Source of the DNA: Pyrus communis
Lineage: Eukaryota > Streptophyta > Magnoliopsida > Rosales > Rosaceae
Length of the DNA stretch: 64,000 nucleotides
Assembly (NCBI RefSeq): GCF_963583255.1
Contig: NC_084817.1
Span: forward strand, 16,535,989 to 16,599,988
Direction: 5' to 3'
Made by a program: the position numbers and the translations under genes. The stretch's first letter is position 1; the number at the start of each line of letters is the position of its first letter. The notes under the pieces were generated by a model that was not told where the DNA came from, ran no database searches, and worked only from the letters and a program-made list of their open reading frames with translations. Below, in pieces: positions 48,919-59,653 of the stretch.

Positions 48919-49028
48919 GACAACTCGTCCCTAATTTTACAATTTTATTAATTTTAAATGAGTGATTTTTCGAAAATGCCTTAGAGGCGAGGATATTTAA
49001 CTTTCGTTGATCGTCTTTCAGTGACGTG

Positions 49029-49314
49029 TGTGATATCCCACATCGCCCAGGGGTGTGATCCTTATATATATATTCCCATCCCTACCTAGCACGAGGCCTT
49101 TTGGGAGCTCACTGGCTTCGGGTTCCGTAGGAACTCCGAAGTTAAGCGAGAAGGGGGCTAGAGCAATCCCATGATGGGTGACCCGCTGGGAAGTTGCTCG
49201 TGAGTTCCCAAAAACAAAACCGTGAGGGCGTGGTCAGAGCCCAAAGCGGACAATATCGTGCTACGGTGGTGGAGTGGGCCCGGGAAGTGATTCGCCCCGG
49301 GCCGGGATGTGACA
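49029..49314 (+). mobile_element. Cassandra solo LTR nested in the solo LTR
   Basis: 286 bp, TGTGATATCCCACATCG to GGGATGTGACA, with the 5S-like core AACTCCGAAGTTAAGCGAG and ATGATGGGTGACC. Perfect 5-bp duplications ACGTG (49024-49028 and 49315-49319) show a complete insertion followed by LTR-LTR recombination. It is more diverged than the LTRs at 14921-15921 (e.g. GAAGGGGGCTAG where those have GTAGCGCGCGAG). Confidence 0.92.
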
Positions 49315-50763
49315 ACGTGTACTATGAAATTCCGTCCCTGGAATTTCACTATTCATTATGTATTTCATAATTTAAATTTGTATTTCACATTTACGTTATT
49401 TTTATAAGTTAATTTTAATTTCGTTAATTTTAAGAATTAAATCGAACAGTTAAACGTTAATTTTTAATCAAGTGAATTCCCACCTGGTGGGATGAGGCCC
49501 AATCAGATTTTGTTCAAGGACCAATTAGATTAGAGTTTTAAGGGCCAATTGGAGGAGAGAGAGAGAGACGGCAACTAGAAAAAAAAAAGAAAAAAGAAAA
49601 AAGAAAAAAAGACACTTCCCAACCTTTCTGTCGGCCCGTGCACCTGCGCACCTAACTGACCAAAATCCGACGAATTCCACCATTTTTTCCGTTGAACCAC
49701 CACCATCCAACACTTCCAAAACACTCACTGACTTCCCCTTTTCCATTTCCACCCAAGATTAAAAGGTTTTAGGTCCAATTTCGTGTAGAACTTCACCGGA
49801 GCTCCGGAGGTGGCGAGTTTCACCACCCACCACCATCCTTAATCAACTCCCCTTGGACCTAGGAACAAGAGTCAACAAGTGGTAGGGGTAGCGAAGAACC
49901 AGCGACGGCGAATCGAAGCTCACCCATTTTAGGGTTTCCAACTGGTGCGAGCTAATTTGGGGCCTTTATCCACCAAATTGGACTTGGCCACCTGTATAAA
50001 ACTTGCTCTACTCATTGAGATCTTCATTCCTGGAAAATTTGAGAATTTTTGGACATAGTTGAATTTTCCGACGAACGGGGGCAGCCAGCAGTTGTGTGGA
50101 GGCGGCGCGTGGGCAGAGACACCATTTGACCTCCCTAGGCTAAAATGGGTGCCCCTATTTCATATTAGACATCCGATTGAAGAAATTCCGTTGTTTGGTT
50201 ATATTTCCGTTAAGGGCCGCCACTTGGTTATTATATGATTCGACGATTCGACCATTGGATTGTCACCAAATTTTAATATGTAATAGTACATAATATTTAA
50301 GGATATTAGGAACTAATGGATTGGGAATATGATGTACGGATCTTCCTAGATGGGTTATCTAAGTTTGTAAATCTAAACGTCGGCTGCCACTTAATTTTAG
50401 TAATTGGCGGAGATCCGATCGTTGGATTGTTTCGAAACTTTAGGACGTTATTCTAGAGGCTTATTGAAACTCTGGGAAAGCTATGGATAAAAAATATGAG
50501 GTATGGATCTTCTGGATCGAGTTACGTAGGGTTGTGGACCCTACCGTCAACCTTTGCCTGACGGTTGACTTTTGATCAATGGGTTACAAATCATTCTAGA
50601 ACATCCTTGGGGATGTGTTTTATGTAAGTTACATGTTCTATCGATAAGAACTCTGAAATGTGATTTGATATTTGTTCTAGGCGACGATTGTTTGTGACGC
50701 TTCGATATTTATGCTAGGGAGTTGTAGCGCGAACTTCAGGGGGGTGGGTCTTTTTTTTTTATA

Positions 50764-50765
<2 letters not shown>

Positions 50766-50824
<59 letters not shown>
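50766..50824. repeat. (GT)n microsatellite
   Basis: About 58 bp of uninterrupted GT/TG inside the large solo LTR, after a poly-T run. Long perfect dinucleotide runs are usually highly variable. Confidence 0.9.
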
Positions 50825-50825
<1 letters not shown>

Positions 50826-50941
50826 TTAATAGTTTCCATTTATGCATTTGAAAAAGAATTTCTTACGTACGCCTGGATTAAACTAAAGTTTATAAGAATT
50901 AGTGAAATGACAGAATTTATGAAATATGCTACATCCTGTGG

Positions 50942-52643
50942 TAGACCTGGCATTCATGTCGTATTTTTCGTGTTCGTGTCTTTTTTGTGTCATACCCGAT
51001 ATCTTAACAGGTCGTGTCGTGTAACACCCATTAAAATAAACGGGTAAAATGACTCAACCCGAAATTGACTCGATAATATTAACATGTAATATGACTCGAC
51101 TCGTTACACGTGAAGGAAAATATATTTTAAACCAATAAATAATCAAATGAAAAACATAATACTGAATAAGTATATACGTACCATATTGTCACATCCAAAA
51201 CATAAAAACACATTTTTCTTTTAAGTATATTTTCGCTTACCTAAAATTGATCAAATGGTAAAATTGGAAAATATTGGAATAGAGAAGGGGTTTTTTCGTC
51301 CAAAAAAGTTCTAATAATATAAGTGAAATAGAATCCAATGGTACATAATTAATCTCATTTATCTTACTGCTGTTATTTAAGTAAAGTCTTTAATAGCTTT
51401 TTTAATTAATGTAGAAGTGTAAAAAATATATAAACGCTCATAATAACAAACTTCGCAACTTTCATGAAGAACTTAACTTTGAAATTTGCCACTATAATCA
51501 TATAAATCATAGATCAAAATTTAACCGTGGATTGTTGTTTACATTTACGTTTCATTGTTCTCATAAAATTTTGTTTTTTCAAATTTTGTTTTTTGAAAAC
51601 ATGATCTATTAGAGGATGCAGGAAGATGAACGGTTTGGATCGTTGATATTATATTCAGAGTTTTACGGTTAGTGAAAATATTGCTTGATGTTTATAAAGT
51701 TTCTACAAACTATATGACATCGACTCATATTTCAGTTAATCGAAAATATCAAAACGTGATATCAAAGATCTGAACCGTTCATCATCTTACATCCACTAGA
51801 TGATCATGTTTTCAAAAAAGAAAATTAAAAAAATGAAATTTAGTAAGAAGAATAAAGCGTAAATGACAATCAACAGTTAAATATAAATTTAAGGTTTATG
51901 GAATATAGTGTTGGATTTCGAAACTGATCTCTTCATGAAAGTTGTAAAGCTTGTCACTATGAGTGATTGCATATTTTTTTTTTTTTTTTTTACAATTTTT
52001 ACACTTCTACAATAATTATTATTAATTTTATTAATTTTTGCCTCAAATAAAAACATTATTCATGAGAGTTTGGAGGATTTTAAAAATCTGAACGATTATG
52101 TAAGTGTAATCATTATCTACTCGTGAAGGAATAATGATGAATCATGAGTGTTTATATATTCTTTCACATTTTTCATACTTGTATGTATGTCTTCTTAGTT
52201 CTTGCCTATACAAATACTATACTAGTTTATTTTAATTTCGGACAACAACATGTTAAGTACAATTTATCCCAGTAATGATAATAAGGAATTCTCATAATAA
52301 AAATAAATAATGAAAAAAACTTTTTTTTTTTTTTTTAACTTGTATAGAATAATAATACAAAACTATATATTTAATACAGAATATATTATATACATTAATA
52401 TGGCTATTGTATTTTATAATAAATCTTTTAGTAATTAAAATTTAAAAATATCAAAATAATTTTTTTTCTTAACGGATCGAAATGGATTACCCACGTGTTA
52501 CTCGCATGTATACCCGTTAAGAACTCGTTAGTAACGAGTTTTTAACGGGTCACCTGATAGTGATCTGATTAGTTATCGTGGTGATCGGAAACCCATTATT
52601 TTCATATCGTGTCACTGTGTCGTGTCAGAAACAGCCGGATTTA
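50942..52643. mobile_element. hAT element B, nested inside the solo LTR
   Basis: Starts TAGACCTGGCATTCATGTCG, nearly identical to the start of hAT A, and ends AGCCGGATTTA. Subterminal words match A ('catacccgatatcttaacaggtcgtgtcgtgtaac' is shared in diverged form). Flanked by TCCTGTGG (50934-50941) and TCCTACGG (52644-52651), 6 of 8 matching. 1702 bp with no transposase frame. It sits inside the LTR that is itself inside hAT A. Confidence 0.7.
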
Positions 52644-53819
52644 TCCTACGGGATGTACATGTATGCTTATAATCTTTGATGCCATAATTATATCTACGGC
52701 TATGAATGTTAATATGTTGATTAGAACTATCGAATCATTGTGGTATGACTATATTGTGTTATCTGCTCATCGTTTGCTGTACCCGGTGTTAGTGCTCGCC
52801 CAGGCCCAGGGCTAGTCTTTCACGTGTATGTTCACATCTGCACCGCACGCTCGCTTTGGATCCAAGTAGGTGCTAGTCCCGTTGTACAGGTTGTAATAGG
52901 CAACACCGACTCGTATGTGATCGCAAATAGCACCAGTCTTCACGTGATTGTAGCACTAGAGCGTATATCATTATTACATCTAGTCCTGTTCATGTCAGAC
53001 TACATCTGCATGAACTCGTGTGTTAGCATATGTCGATGAGCACTCGTTATGATATATTTGCCTATGCTAGATTATGTGGTTACTGACATAATGTGTTTAT
53101 GTACGGGATTTGTGTCGTATGATCATCTTGATATTTTGCAGGCTACGGTAAGTATGTTCATACTATACTTGTTTTATGGTGAGGGGTTATAACGTTTTCA
53201 AAAGGTTTTTATTAAAACTTTTTTTTTTTAGGCCCACTCAACCTTGTTTTTTCACCCCTCCAGGTTTTAGCAGCCGAACTTTTGTATCGACGAAGATTCT
53301 TGGCAAATCTCGGTATAGGTGGCTACCTTTGAGGGTATAATCCTTATCCTAACTTACTGTACTTTACTTATGCTCTGACATCACGTGTGAAATTGGTTCA
53401 TTCCCGCTCACAACGCACTCTTGTATTTAGGCACTTATAGGTTTAAACTTATTCACATACTCCACTACACTACACTTTATGGCTTCGTCACCTTTTAGGT
53501 TTCGACCAGTACAGCTCGATTTGGAGTCCAAGTGGATATCCCGGGTCGGGGTGTGTCACACACACTATGACTATTGTATTTCATAGTAAGTTTTTTTATT
53601 AGTTTAAAAATTAAAATCATCAAAATAACTTTTTTCTTAACGTGTCAAAACAGATTACCCACATGTCACTGTTGTGTAAACCTGTTATTAACGGGTTCTT
53701 ATTGTGTGATCCGATAACTACCCGATTAGTTATCGTATCGATCTGAAATCTGTTATTTTCATATCATTTACGTGTTAAGTTAATGGATCATGTAAGAAAT
53801 TACCAGGTCTAAACATGGG

Positions 53820-56085
53820 GTAATTTATAGAATTCCTTTTCCTTTCCTTTGAGGGTGTCTTACAAAAAACGCCCTCAATATTTTGCTATTTCCCAAAAAT
53901 AACACCTCGTGCAAATTTGTATAGCAAGTTCTTTATGCTCCAACTTCTCCTGCACCTTGATTAATACTTTTTGCTACTTCTCCAGCAATTTTTTTGTTAC
54001 ATATTTGGCTTTAACAAACAAGATCACGTCGCCTGCTCCTTCGATTGTATTTACTGTGCACATGTGTATCAAGAAGCAAATTTTCTGGTTGACGTTGTTA
54101 CGAGTTCAGGATTCTAGTACGAAAACCTCCACACTTGGGATAGAACTATACCTTCTATGACTCGTAGAGCCCTCATATTTTATTTTATGGGTATTGGTTG
54201 TAATCGTGGTGACTCTCTCTCTAATTTAATTGTTTTTTGAATAAAAAAAATCTTTTCTGAACTTTAATGAATGGTTTACATTGCTTATTCTCTTAAGAGA
54301 TCATCCAACATGAAATGTCTTGTTTGCATATGCAAGTGTTGGTGTATTTGTTGTATATAATATGCTAGTGTTATTGGTGTATTTGTTGTATATAATATGT
54401 GAAATGAATAAGGCATTTTAGTAATGACGCAAAGACAAGGGTATTTTAGGAATCAAGTTTTTTCATTCGGATTCATTATAATTAGTAAACAGTAAAATGA
54501 GAATTCAGATATTTTTATTCCGATTTCATCAAAAAAAAAAAAAAAAAAAAAAAAAACAGGATCAAAACGAAAGTGAAGAAACTATTCACGACCCACAAGA
54601 CTCTCAAGTTTGGGGTATTGGGCTTTCTTGTTGAAGTGCAATTCACGAACCAAACACACTAGATGAGAAATCATAACGGAATAACCAGTTATTGAACTCT
54701 ACAGTGATTTAGTAATCTTGTCTTCAGGTTCTAGAACTCAAGGTCAAAACATAATCCTTCTTCGGTTGTAATCACTTAAGTGCAAAAATCAACAACGCAT
54801 TTGACACCATCACCACCACATCTATTCTATTCACTCGACCTAGCTTGCTTGTGAGTTGGCACGCTCGCATTCACAATAAGGATGTAATTAGCTCATAGTT
54901 ACTCTGTCTGCGCATCACATAGGCTTTGTAATTTTTAGGATCAGCATTTTGGCACGCTTAGTGGGACCAGTGCTAGGATAACTACTAAGTTCATATGATA
55001 TTTCATATTCCAATCCGCCTCCATTTGACCGATTGGATGAGATCTAAGCACAACTGGAGAGACACATTCAAAAGTGTGAGTAGAATAAACGTGTGTGGGA
55101 AGCGAAAAAATTCTTGATGCCCATGACGAGATGCGAAAATCCTTCGCCCACATGTTGAAAGTGAAAGCTCCTAGCACCCTATGAGAACATTAGGCAAAAG
55201 AGGATAGAACCCGTTTTAATACTTGGCTGGATGACAAGCACTTTTCTTTTGTTCTTTGGTACAAGTTTATTCCATGTAAAGAATTATTGAATCAAAAGTT
55301 CGGGAAACAATTTTACATTTCGGCCACAATCAAGCTTCGGCCTAAGAAGTTTGTCAATTTGACCTAAGAAGAAGTTAGGCCACCTATTTTTTCGGTCAAG
55401 ATTGAAAATTTGGTAGAAGAAAACATTTCTGATGGTTTGTGTGAGGAATTTTCTAATGACAAACGAGGCCGAAACACAACCTCAAATGCAAAAACCATGT
55501 CAATTGATATGTTTTTGGAGATAAAGCCAATATGGAGCAATCTCGTTCAGCTGAATTGTTTGATTTTAAAAATAAAATTGGTGAAGTGATTATGCTCAAA
55601 GGGGGGCATAATAGCTTAGTGTATTTGGTGACCGAGAATAGAAACTATTTGGACGAATTAAAAATATTTGGAGATGATCGTCTATTCAGCCTAGAGCAAA
55701 ATCGGATTGAAAACATTGGTATAAAACGATCTCGGTTCGAAATAAAACATTGTTGGCCTCCTCCTTATTATTGGTTGGCCACTTATATTTTCGTTTGGTA
55801 AAAGAAAACTTTTATTTTCTTAACCATTTTACTGTTCAGGCGGATGCATAAGAAAATAAAGCGGGCAACAAACAGTATGCGGCGGAAAAGCTGTCCGTCG
55901 ATTCAGAGATCAAAGAGTGTTTGCTTGGTCGAAGTCCTTTATGAAGAAATCGGTGGAATTTGTTTTGACTTTGCATGTGATGACCTGAAGCTAATATGGG
56001 ATGCCTTTATGGATTGATGATCTCCTATTAGTCTCATGATCAATTGACTTTCTTTTTGTCAAAAGAATGGTTATGGATCAGTTTA
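53820..56085. other. degenerate repeat-rich spacer, no intact gene
   Basis: No supported gene. It holds a near-duplicate 'gtgttggtgtatttgttgtatataatatg' and 'gtgttattggtgtatttgttgtatataatatg' (54336-54400) and a poly-A run at about 54530-54556. A stretch from about 54945 begins 'attttggcacgcttagtgggacc', resembling the start of some Ty3/Gypsy or LARD internal domains. An open frame at about 55532-55801 in that stretch resembles no protein I know. Confidence 0.4.
54945..55860 (+). mobile_element. possible LARD/Gypsy-type internal-domain remnant
   Basis: TTTTGGCACGCTTAGTGGG near 54945 looks like the primer-binding/leader sequence of some large non-coding LTR elements. Downstream is compositionally uniform with many 'ggcc' and 'cggcc' words and a single 89-codon frame of unknown type. 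No LTRs were identified, so this is tentative. Confidence 0.3.
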
Positions 56086-56450
56086 TTGGGTTTGGTTTGG
56101 GTGACACCCGACTTGTTAAGTTAACAATCCGAACCTAATCCGTTAAGTTATTGGATCACCCAAACTCAATCCGTTAAGCTCATTTGTCAATCATTTCATC
56201 CGTTAACACCCATTAACAATTTCTTTTTGTTTTTTGTTTTATTTTGCATTCCAATACAAATTACACATTTTAATATACAAACAAGATCTCACATTCAGAT
56301 TTCATTTACAATAGTTGGCAGTGCATTTACTAGTGAAATGTATAAGGCACAACAAGAAGCCTGGTCTGAAAATAAACAATACTAGTAAAGTCATAGAAAG
56401 AAGAATACATAAGAAAAACCAATGCAACAAAACACCACAACAGAGCAGCA

Positions 56451-56474
56451 ATCAATCAATCAATCAATCAATCC
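56451..56474. repeat. (TCAA)n microsatellite
   Basis: About five to six tandem AATC/TCAA units in the putative intron of the captured fragment. Confidence 0.8.
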
Positions 56475-56790
56475 GAGGGGCTGAACTTTACCTTCATCAC
56501 CCTTCCTTTTTGCCGTTTTGACAGAGGCTTGCCATGGCCTTCTATCCAAGTCCAAGACAAAGAAGCACTTGAAGGAAGGATCTCGATCCAGCGAGCTGGA
56601 GGACGAGTTGCTGCTGTGGGAAGCTTGACTCGCTCCTGGGAAAGAGGCTGAGACGAAGTGTCAGAGCCATCGGAGGAGGAAGAGTTGTCGGTTGCCATTT
56701 TGAGGCTGGGAATGTAGTCTTGGAGCTTATCGGCGATGGCGGAGATAGTGGAGAGACCTGACTTTGAGTTCGAAGTCCTATCACTACATT
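56468..56790 (-). pseudogene. unrecognised gene fragment inside hAT-like element C
   Basis: On the minus strand a coding-like stretch reads ISAIADKLQDYIPSLKMATD and then a Ser-rich segment and PTAATRPPARWIEILPSS, followed by a possible donor (GATGAAG|gtaaag) near 56495 and a possible acceptor (tattttcag) near 56367. Composition and splice-like signals suggest a captured host exon rather than transposon sequence. I do not recognise the parent protein, and the reading frame at the end is ambiguous. Confidence 0.35.
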
Positions 56791-57100
56791 GAAATTACAC
56801 AAAAGCCTTTAATAATGGATGGTAACGGATTTTCTGGGTTGACCCAATATGACTCGTTATTTAACTGATGATTAACGAGTTGATCCGTTAACAACCCGAC
56901 CCGTTAAGCACCCATCCAAATACTAGTTTTAACGGGTGGGTCGAGTGGGGTTAATGGGGTCGAGTTCAAAATGTCAGGTCTAGTTCACAAGACATGTTAA
57001 TAAGATGGTGGTTCTATAATGACCCAAAGAGAAATTTAGGTGCCCTAATCAATTCTATTTTGGATTTCGAATTTCGTGTTGAACAAATCATTTTTTTTAA

Positions 57101-57270
57101 GGGAATTTTAACAAAAAACTCACTTTAACTTTAACAAAAAGCTCACTAAATCTGTTCACTTTAACGAAAAACCATATTTTTACATTAAAAAGTCAATTAT
57201 GGTACTATTCACTTTTCTTTTTATTTTGTCTTTATCGTTAAAACTCAAAGTTTTCAAGCTCTTTTCGTTA
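57101..57270 (-). mobile_element. MITE of the GAAAAG..CTTGAAAACT family, reverse copy
   Basis: Reverse orientation of the element at 42545-42692: it runs from 'gggaattttaacaaaaaactc' through 'aaaaagtcaattatggtactattcac' and 'ttttgtctttatcgttaaaactc' to 'aaagttttcaagctcttttcgtta'. It has an additional partial repeat of the left arm ('actttaacaaaaagctcac'). Confidence 0.6.
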
Positions 57271-59653
57271 TTATTATTATTTTTTTTTAAAGATGTGGCT
57301 TGACATAAAATAAATGTTCTAGGATGAACAGATTTAGTAAGACTTGAGCCTGCTGCTTTTTGTGGTCGGCTCAGTTCTTTTCGCACAGCTTGACTCGGAT
57401 ATGCTATTAAAACCAATTTTCCTTCTCTTTGGTTGTACTTGGCTCAGTTCTTGTACTTCTCGACCGAGAAAAGAAAGCTACAGCCGACTAAAAAGGAAAA
57501 TTTCGTTCATAACTCGACCCGTTCAATTGGATTCAGCTGCTACAATGGAAATTTCTAGTCTGTACTCAGCAACAAAAATTAGGAATATTGTTGATGTCAT
57601 GAGTTATGGAACAAATGGCTTCCCTGCATTTAAATCTCGAAACTGCTGAATGACAACAAGCGGCAAATCAGATACGTTTTGATTGAGAAGTTATGCCTAT
57701 ATTAAGAGCGATATGCCATTCAAAGATGAAGTGATTCGACAAAAGTGTCAATAAGAATTTGTTTCAAGGCTCCTGCTAATGTGATATGGTGGACATCTAG
57801 GGAAGCTTCAGATAAGGGTGTGAAACTATCAAATGTGGGCATCATAATGGAAATGAATGTGAACCGGTCAAGTGCCCAGGTGTAGGGTGCAATCTGAGTG
57901 GAGAGAGTTGCAATTTGCATACAACTGCAGGAGTAGTAATTTGCATACATTTGAATGACTTTTGCTATGCACGTGGATAGTTATTTTGGCTAAGGATGGT
58001 GAATGTTTATCAAGAAGACTCTTTTACTGGCTGCTTAATTGAAACATGGGAATATACTGGCTGCCTAAGATGCTTAGTTGTTTCACGTGGTTGATGAAGT
58101 TGGAGCCATACAGGCTAAGGAATATGTCGTGAAGAATAAAAAGATCAAATGTATGATTATCATTGTTCGGGCAAAGATGTCTAGAGAAAGTTCCTCGGAC
58201 CTCAGCACAGCTCTCCAAGGGATTGGCACTTTGGATATGTAGTCGGGCTCTTGCTTGTTGATGTGCTACAAGAAGAGAACATAGTTAGTTTTGAAAGGTG
58301 CCTTTGTGGGGCCTTAGGTGTAGGCCTTGAGGCTCGCAATCAAAACTAACTAAGTGCTAGGCATGCCACTGCTATCTCAGTATAGCAGATGTAGAACAAG
58401 TGTGTTTTAAGATGATTACTTACGCCCCAAGTTACTCAGACTTCTTGTTATCAAAGGATTGTCGTGGATAAGTTAAGTCCACATTAAGTTCTTTTTCTTA
58501 CCTTGTAAACAAGGACTTTTAGTTTATAATCTTGTATGCTTGAATGGAGGGAGTTCAGAGTCATTTATTTGGTCCTAGATTGCTTTTAGTGAAAACATAT
58601 GTATTGAACTAACCAGATCCAGATGCAAATGGAACTTCTTACAAGAGAAAAACAAGTGGAAATGACTTGAATACATGCTGGAGAATGCATTAAGCAATAG
58701 ATCTACTAATTTAGAAAATAAACAAAGAGCTTCGAGCAAGATTTCACCTTGTTTGGCAAGGTTGAACTTCTTGCAGTCACTTTCTTTGTATTTACAAGGT
58801 TTATATGCTACAAAATGGATGAATGGTAAACACGTTTACACAAGGGAATCGATACTACACCACTGAGGGAGATAGAAGAGCTTTTATACTAGTCAAGAGA
58901 TAGCTTTTTCAGAGAACTATCACTAAAAAGATTGAATCTGGGTTGATTTTAGCTTTTGGATGCAAATCTGGCTTGAGAGTAGAGTTTGTATGTTTGTTTG
59001 TTTGATTGGTTAAGTGTCCTTAACTCTGGGGCCTCTTCTTCCTTTTATAGGCAGTTTGACCCGACTGTTGTAACTTTGCCCTTGCCTGAAAGCACTTGGA
59101 TAGTAGCGAGTCATCAGCTTTTTACTTGTAATGCCACTAGAAAGTGTTATTTGGCTGGTAGTAGGTTAGTCTCCATCACTTATCATTTTAATTGTGATCA
59201 CGTGGCTTGTATCTTGGTTGAGAAGGCTTCAATTTGCCTTTGGTTTTTATGCTGGGCTTCGGGCAAGTCCTATTTTAATTGGCATCCTTAGGCTTTCCTT
59301 CATTTAAGCCCAATGTTCAAATATTAACCCAAACAGTGCCCCATTTAATCATTGTTGAGTCTGCAAACCGAGGCGTCAATAATGATTAAACAGCTGTTGC
59401 ATGCTTTCATTCGGGACTTGCACAATTTAAGAAAGCCGTTGTTTAACAAAAACCTTTGCACTAACCCACAATTTCCAACATTAACTAACCATTTACTATA
59501 TAATCTTCACTTAAATCCCTCAGCCAAGTACCTTAGCAATCTCAAACCTTCGAATTTCCAGAACTTCCCAGAATTCTCGGAACTCTAGAATTTTCTTGCT
59601 TCTTTTTGCCTTCTGCCTTCGAATTTCTTCTGTTTTATTTCTAAACTCACTGA
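57271..59653. other. spacer before the PMD relic, no gene recognised
   Basis: No intact gene. A perfect 13-bp inverted repeat TAGTTAGTTTTGA (58282-58294) / TCAAAACTAACTA (58340-58352) encloses a spacer with 'gccttaggtgtaggccttgaggc'. The segment at about 58980-59650 is probably the 5' flank or leader of the PMD relic, since it recurs in style with that element ('cccaaacagtgccccatttaatcattg'). I could not assign it. Confidence 0.4.

Larger units (their letters stand above)
48916..53558 (+). mobile_element. large solo LTR nested in hAT A
   Basis: Opens AGTGACAACTCGTCCC and closes GGGTCGGGGTGTGTCA. This is the plus-strand counterpart of the solo LTR at 16228-27364 (TATGACAGCCCATCCC and GGTCGGGATGTGTCA on its own strand). 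Both sides read CACAC, a possible 5-bp duplication, but the left side is a (CA)n microsatellite, so the match is not decisive. Subtracting the Cassandra LTR and hAT B leaves about 2.6 kb and no polyprotein. Confidence 0.65.
48020..53811. mobile_element. hAT element A, outer element of a four-element nest
   Basis: Starts TAGACCTAGCATTCGTGTCG and ends TTACCAGGTCTA; the inverted ends are TAGACCT(A/G)G. It is bounded by a perfect 8-bp duplication AACATGGG (48012-48019 and 53812-53819), the hAT length. Subterminal regions carry many 'acccg', 'gttaac' and 'gtcgtgt' words. The interior is split by a large LTR element (48916-53558). Without the nested DNA the element would be about 1.1 kb, with no transposase, so it is non-autonomous. 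Confidence 0.85.
56090..56985. mobile_element. hAT-like element C (one end clear) with gene-like insert
   Basis: The left subterminal region (56095-56215) has 'acccgacttgttaagttaacaatccg' and 'atccgttaa' repeats. The right region (56815-56985) has 'gacccgttaagc' and 'aacgggtgggtcgag' and ends AATGTCAGGTCTA, the same end as hAT A. A matching left TIR and an 8-bp duplication were not found. Between the two regions, minus-strand sequence at about 56468-56790 looks coding. Confidence 0.5.
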
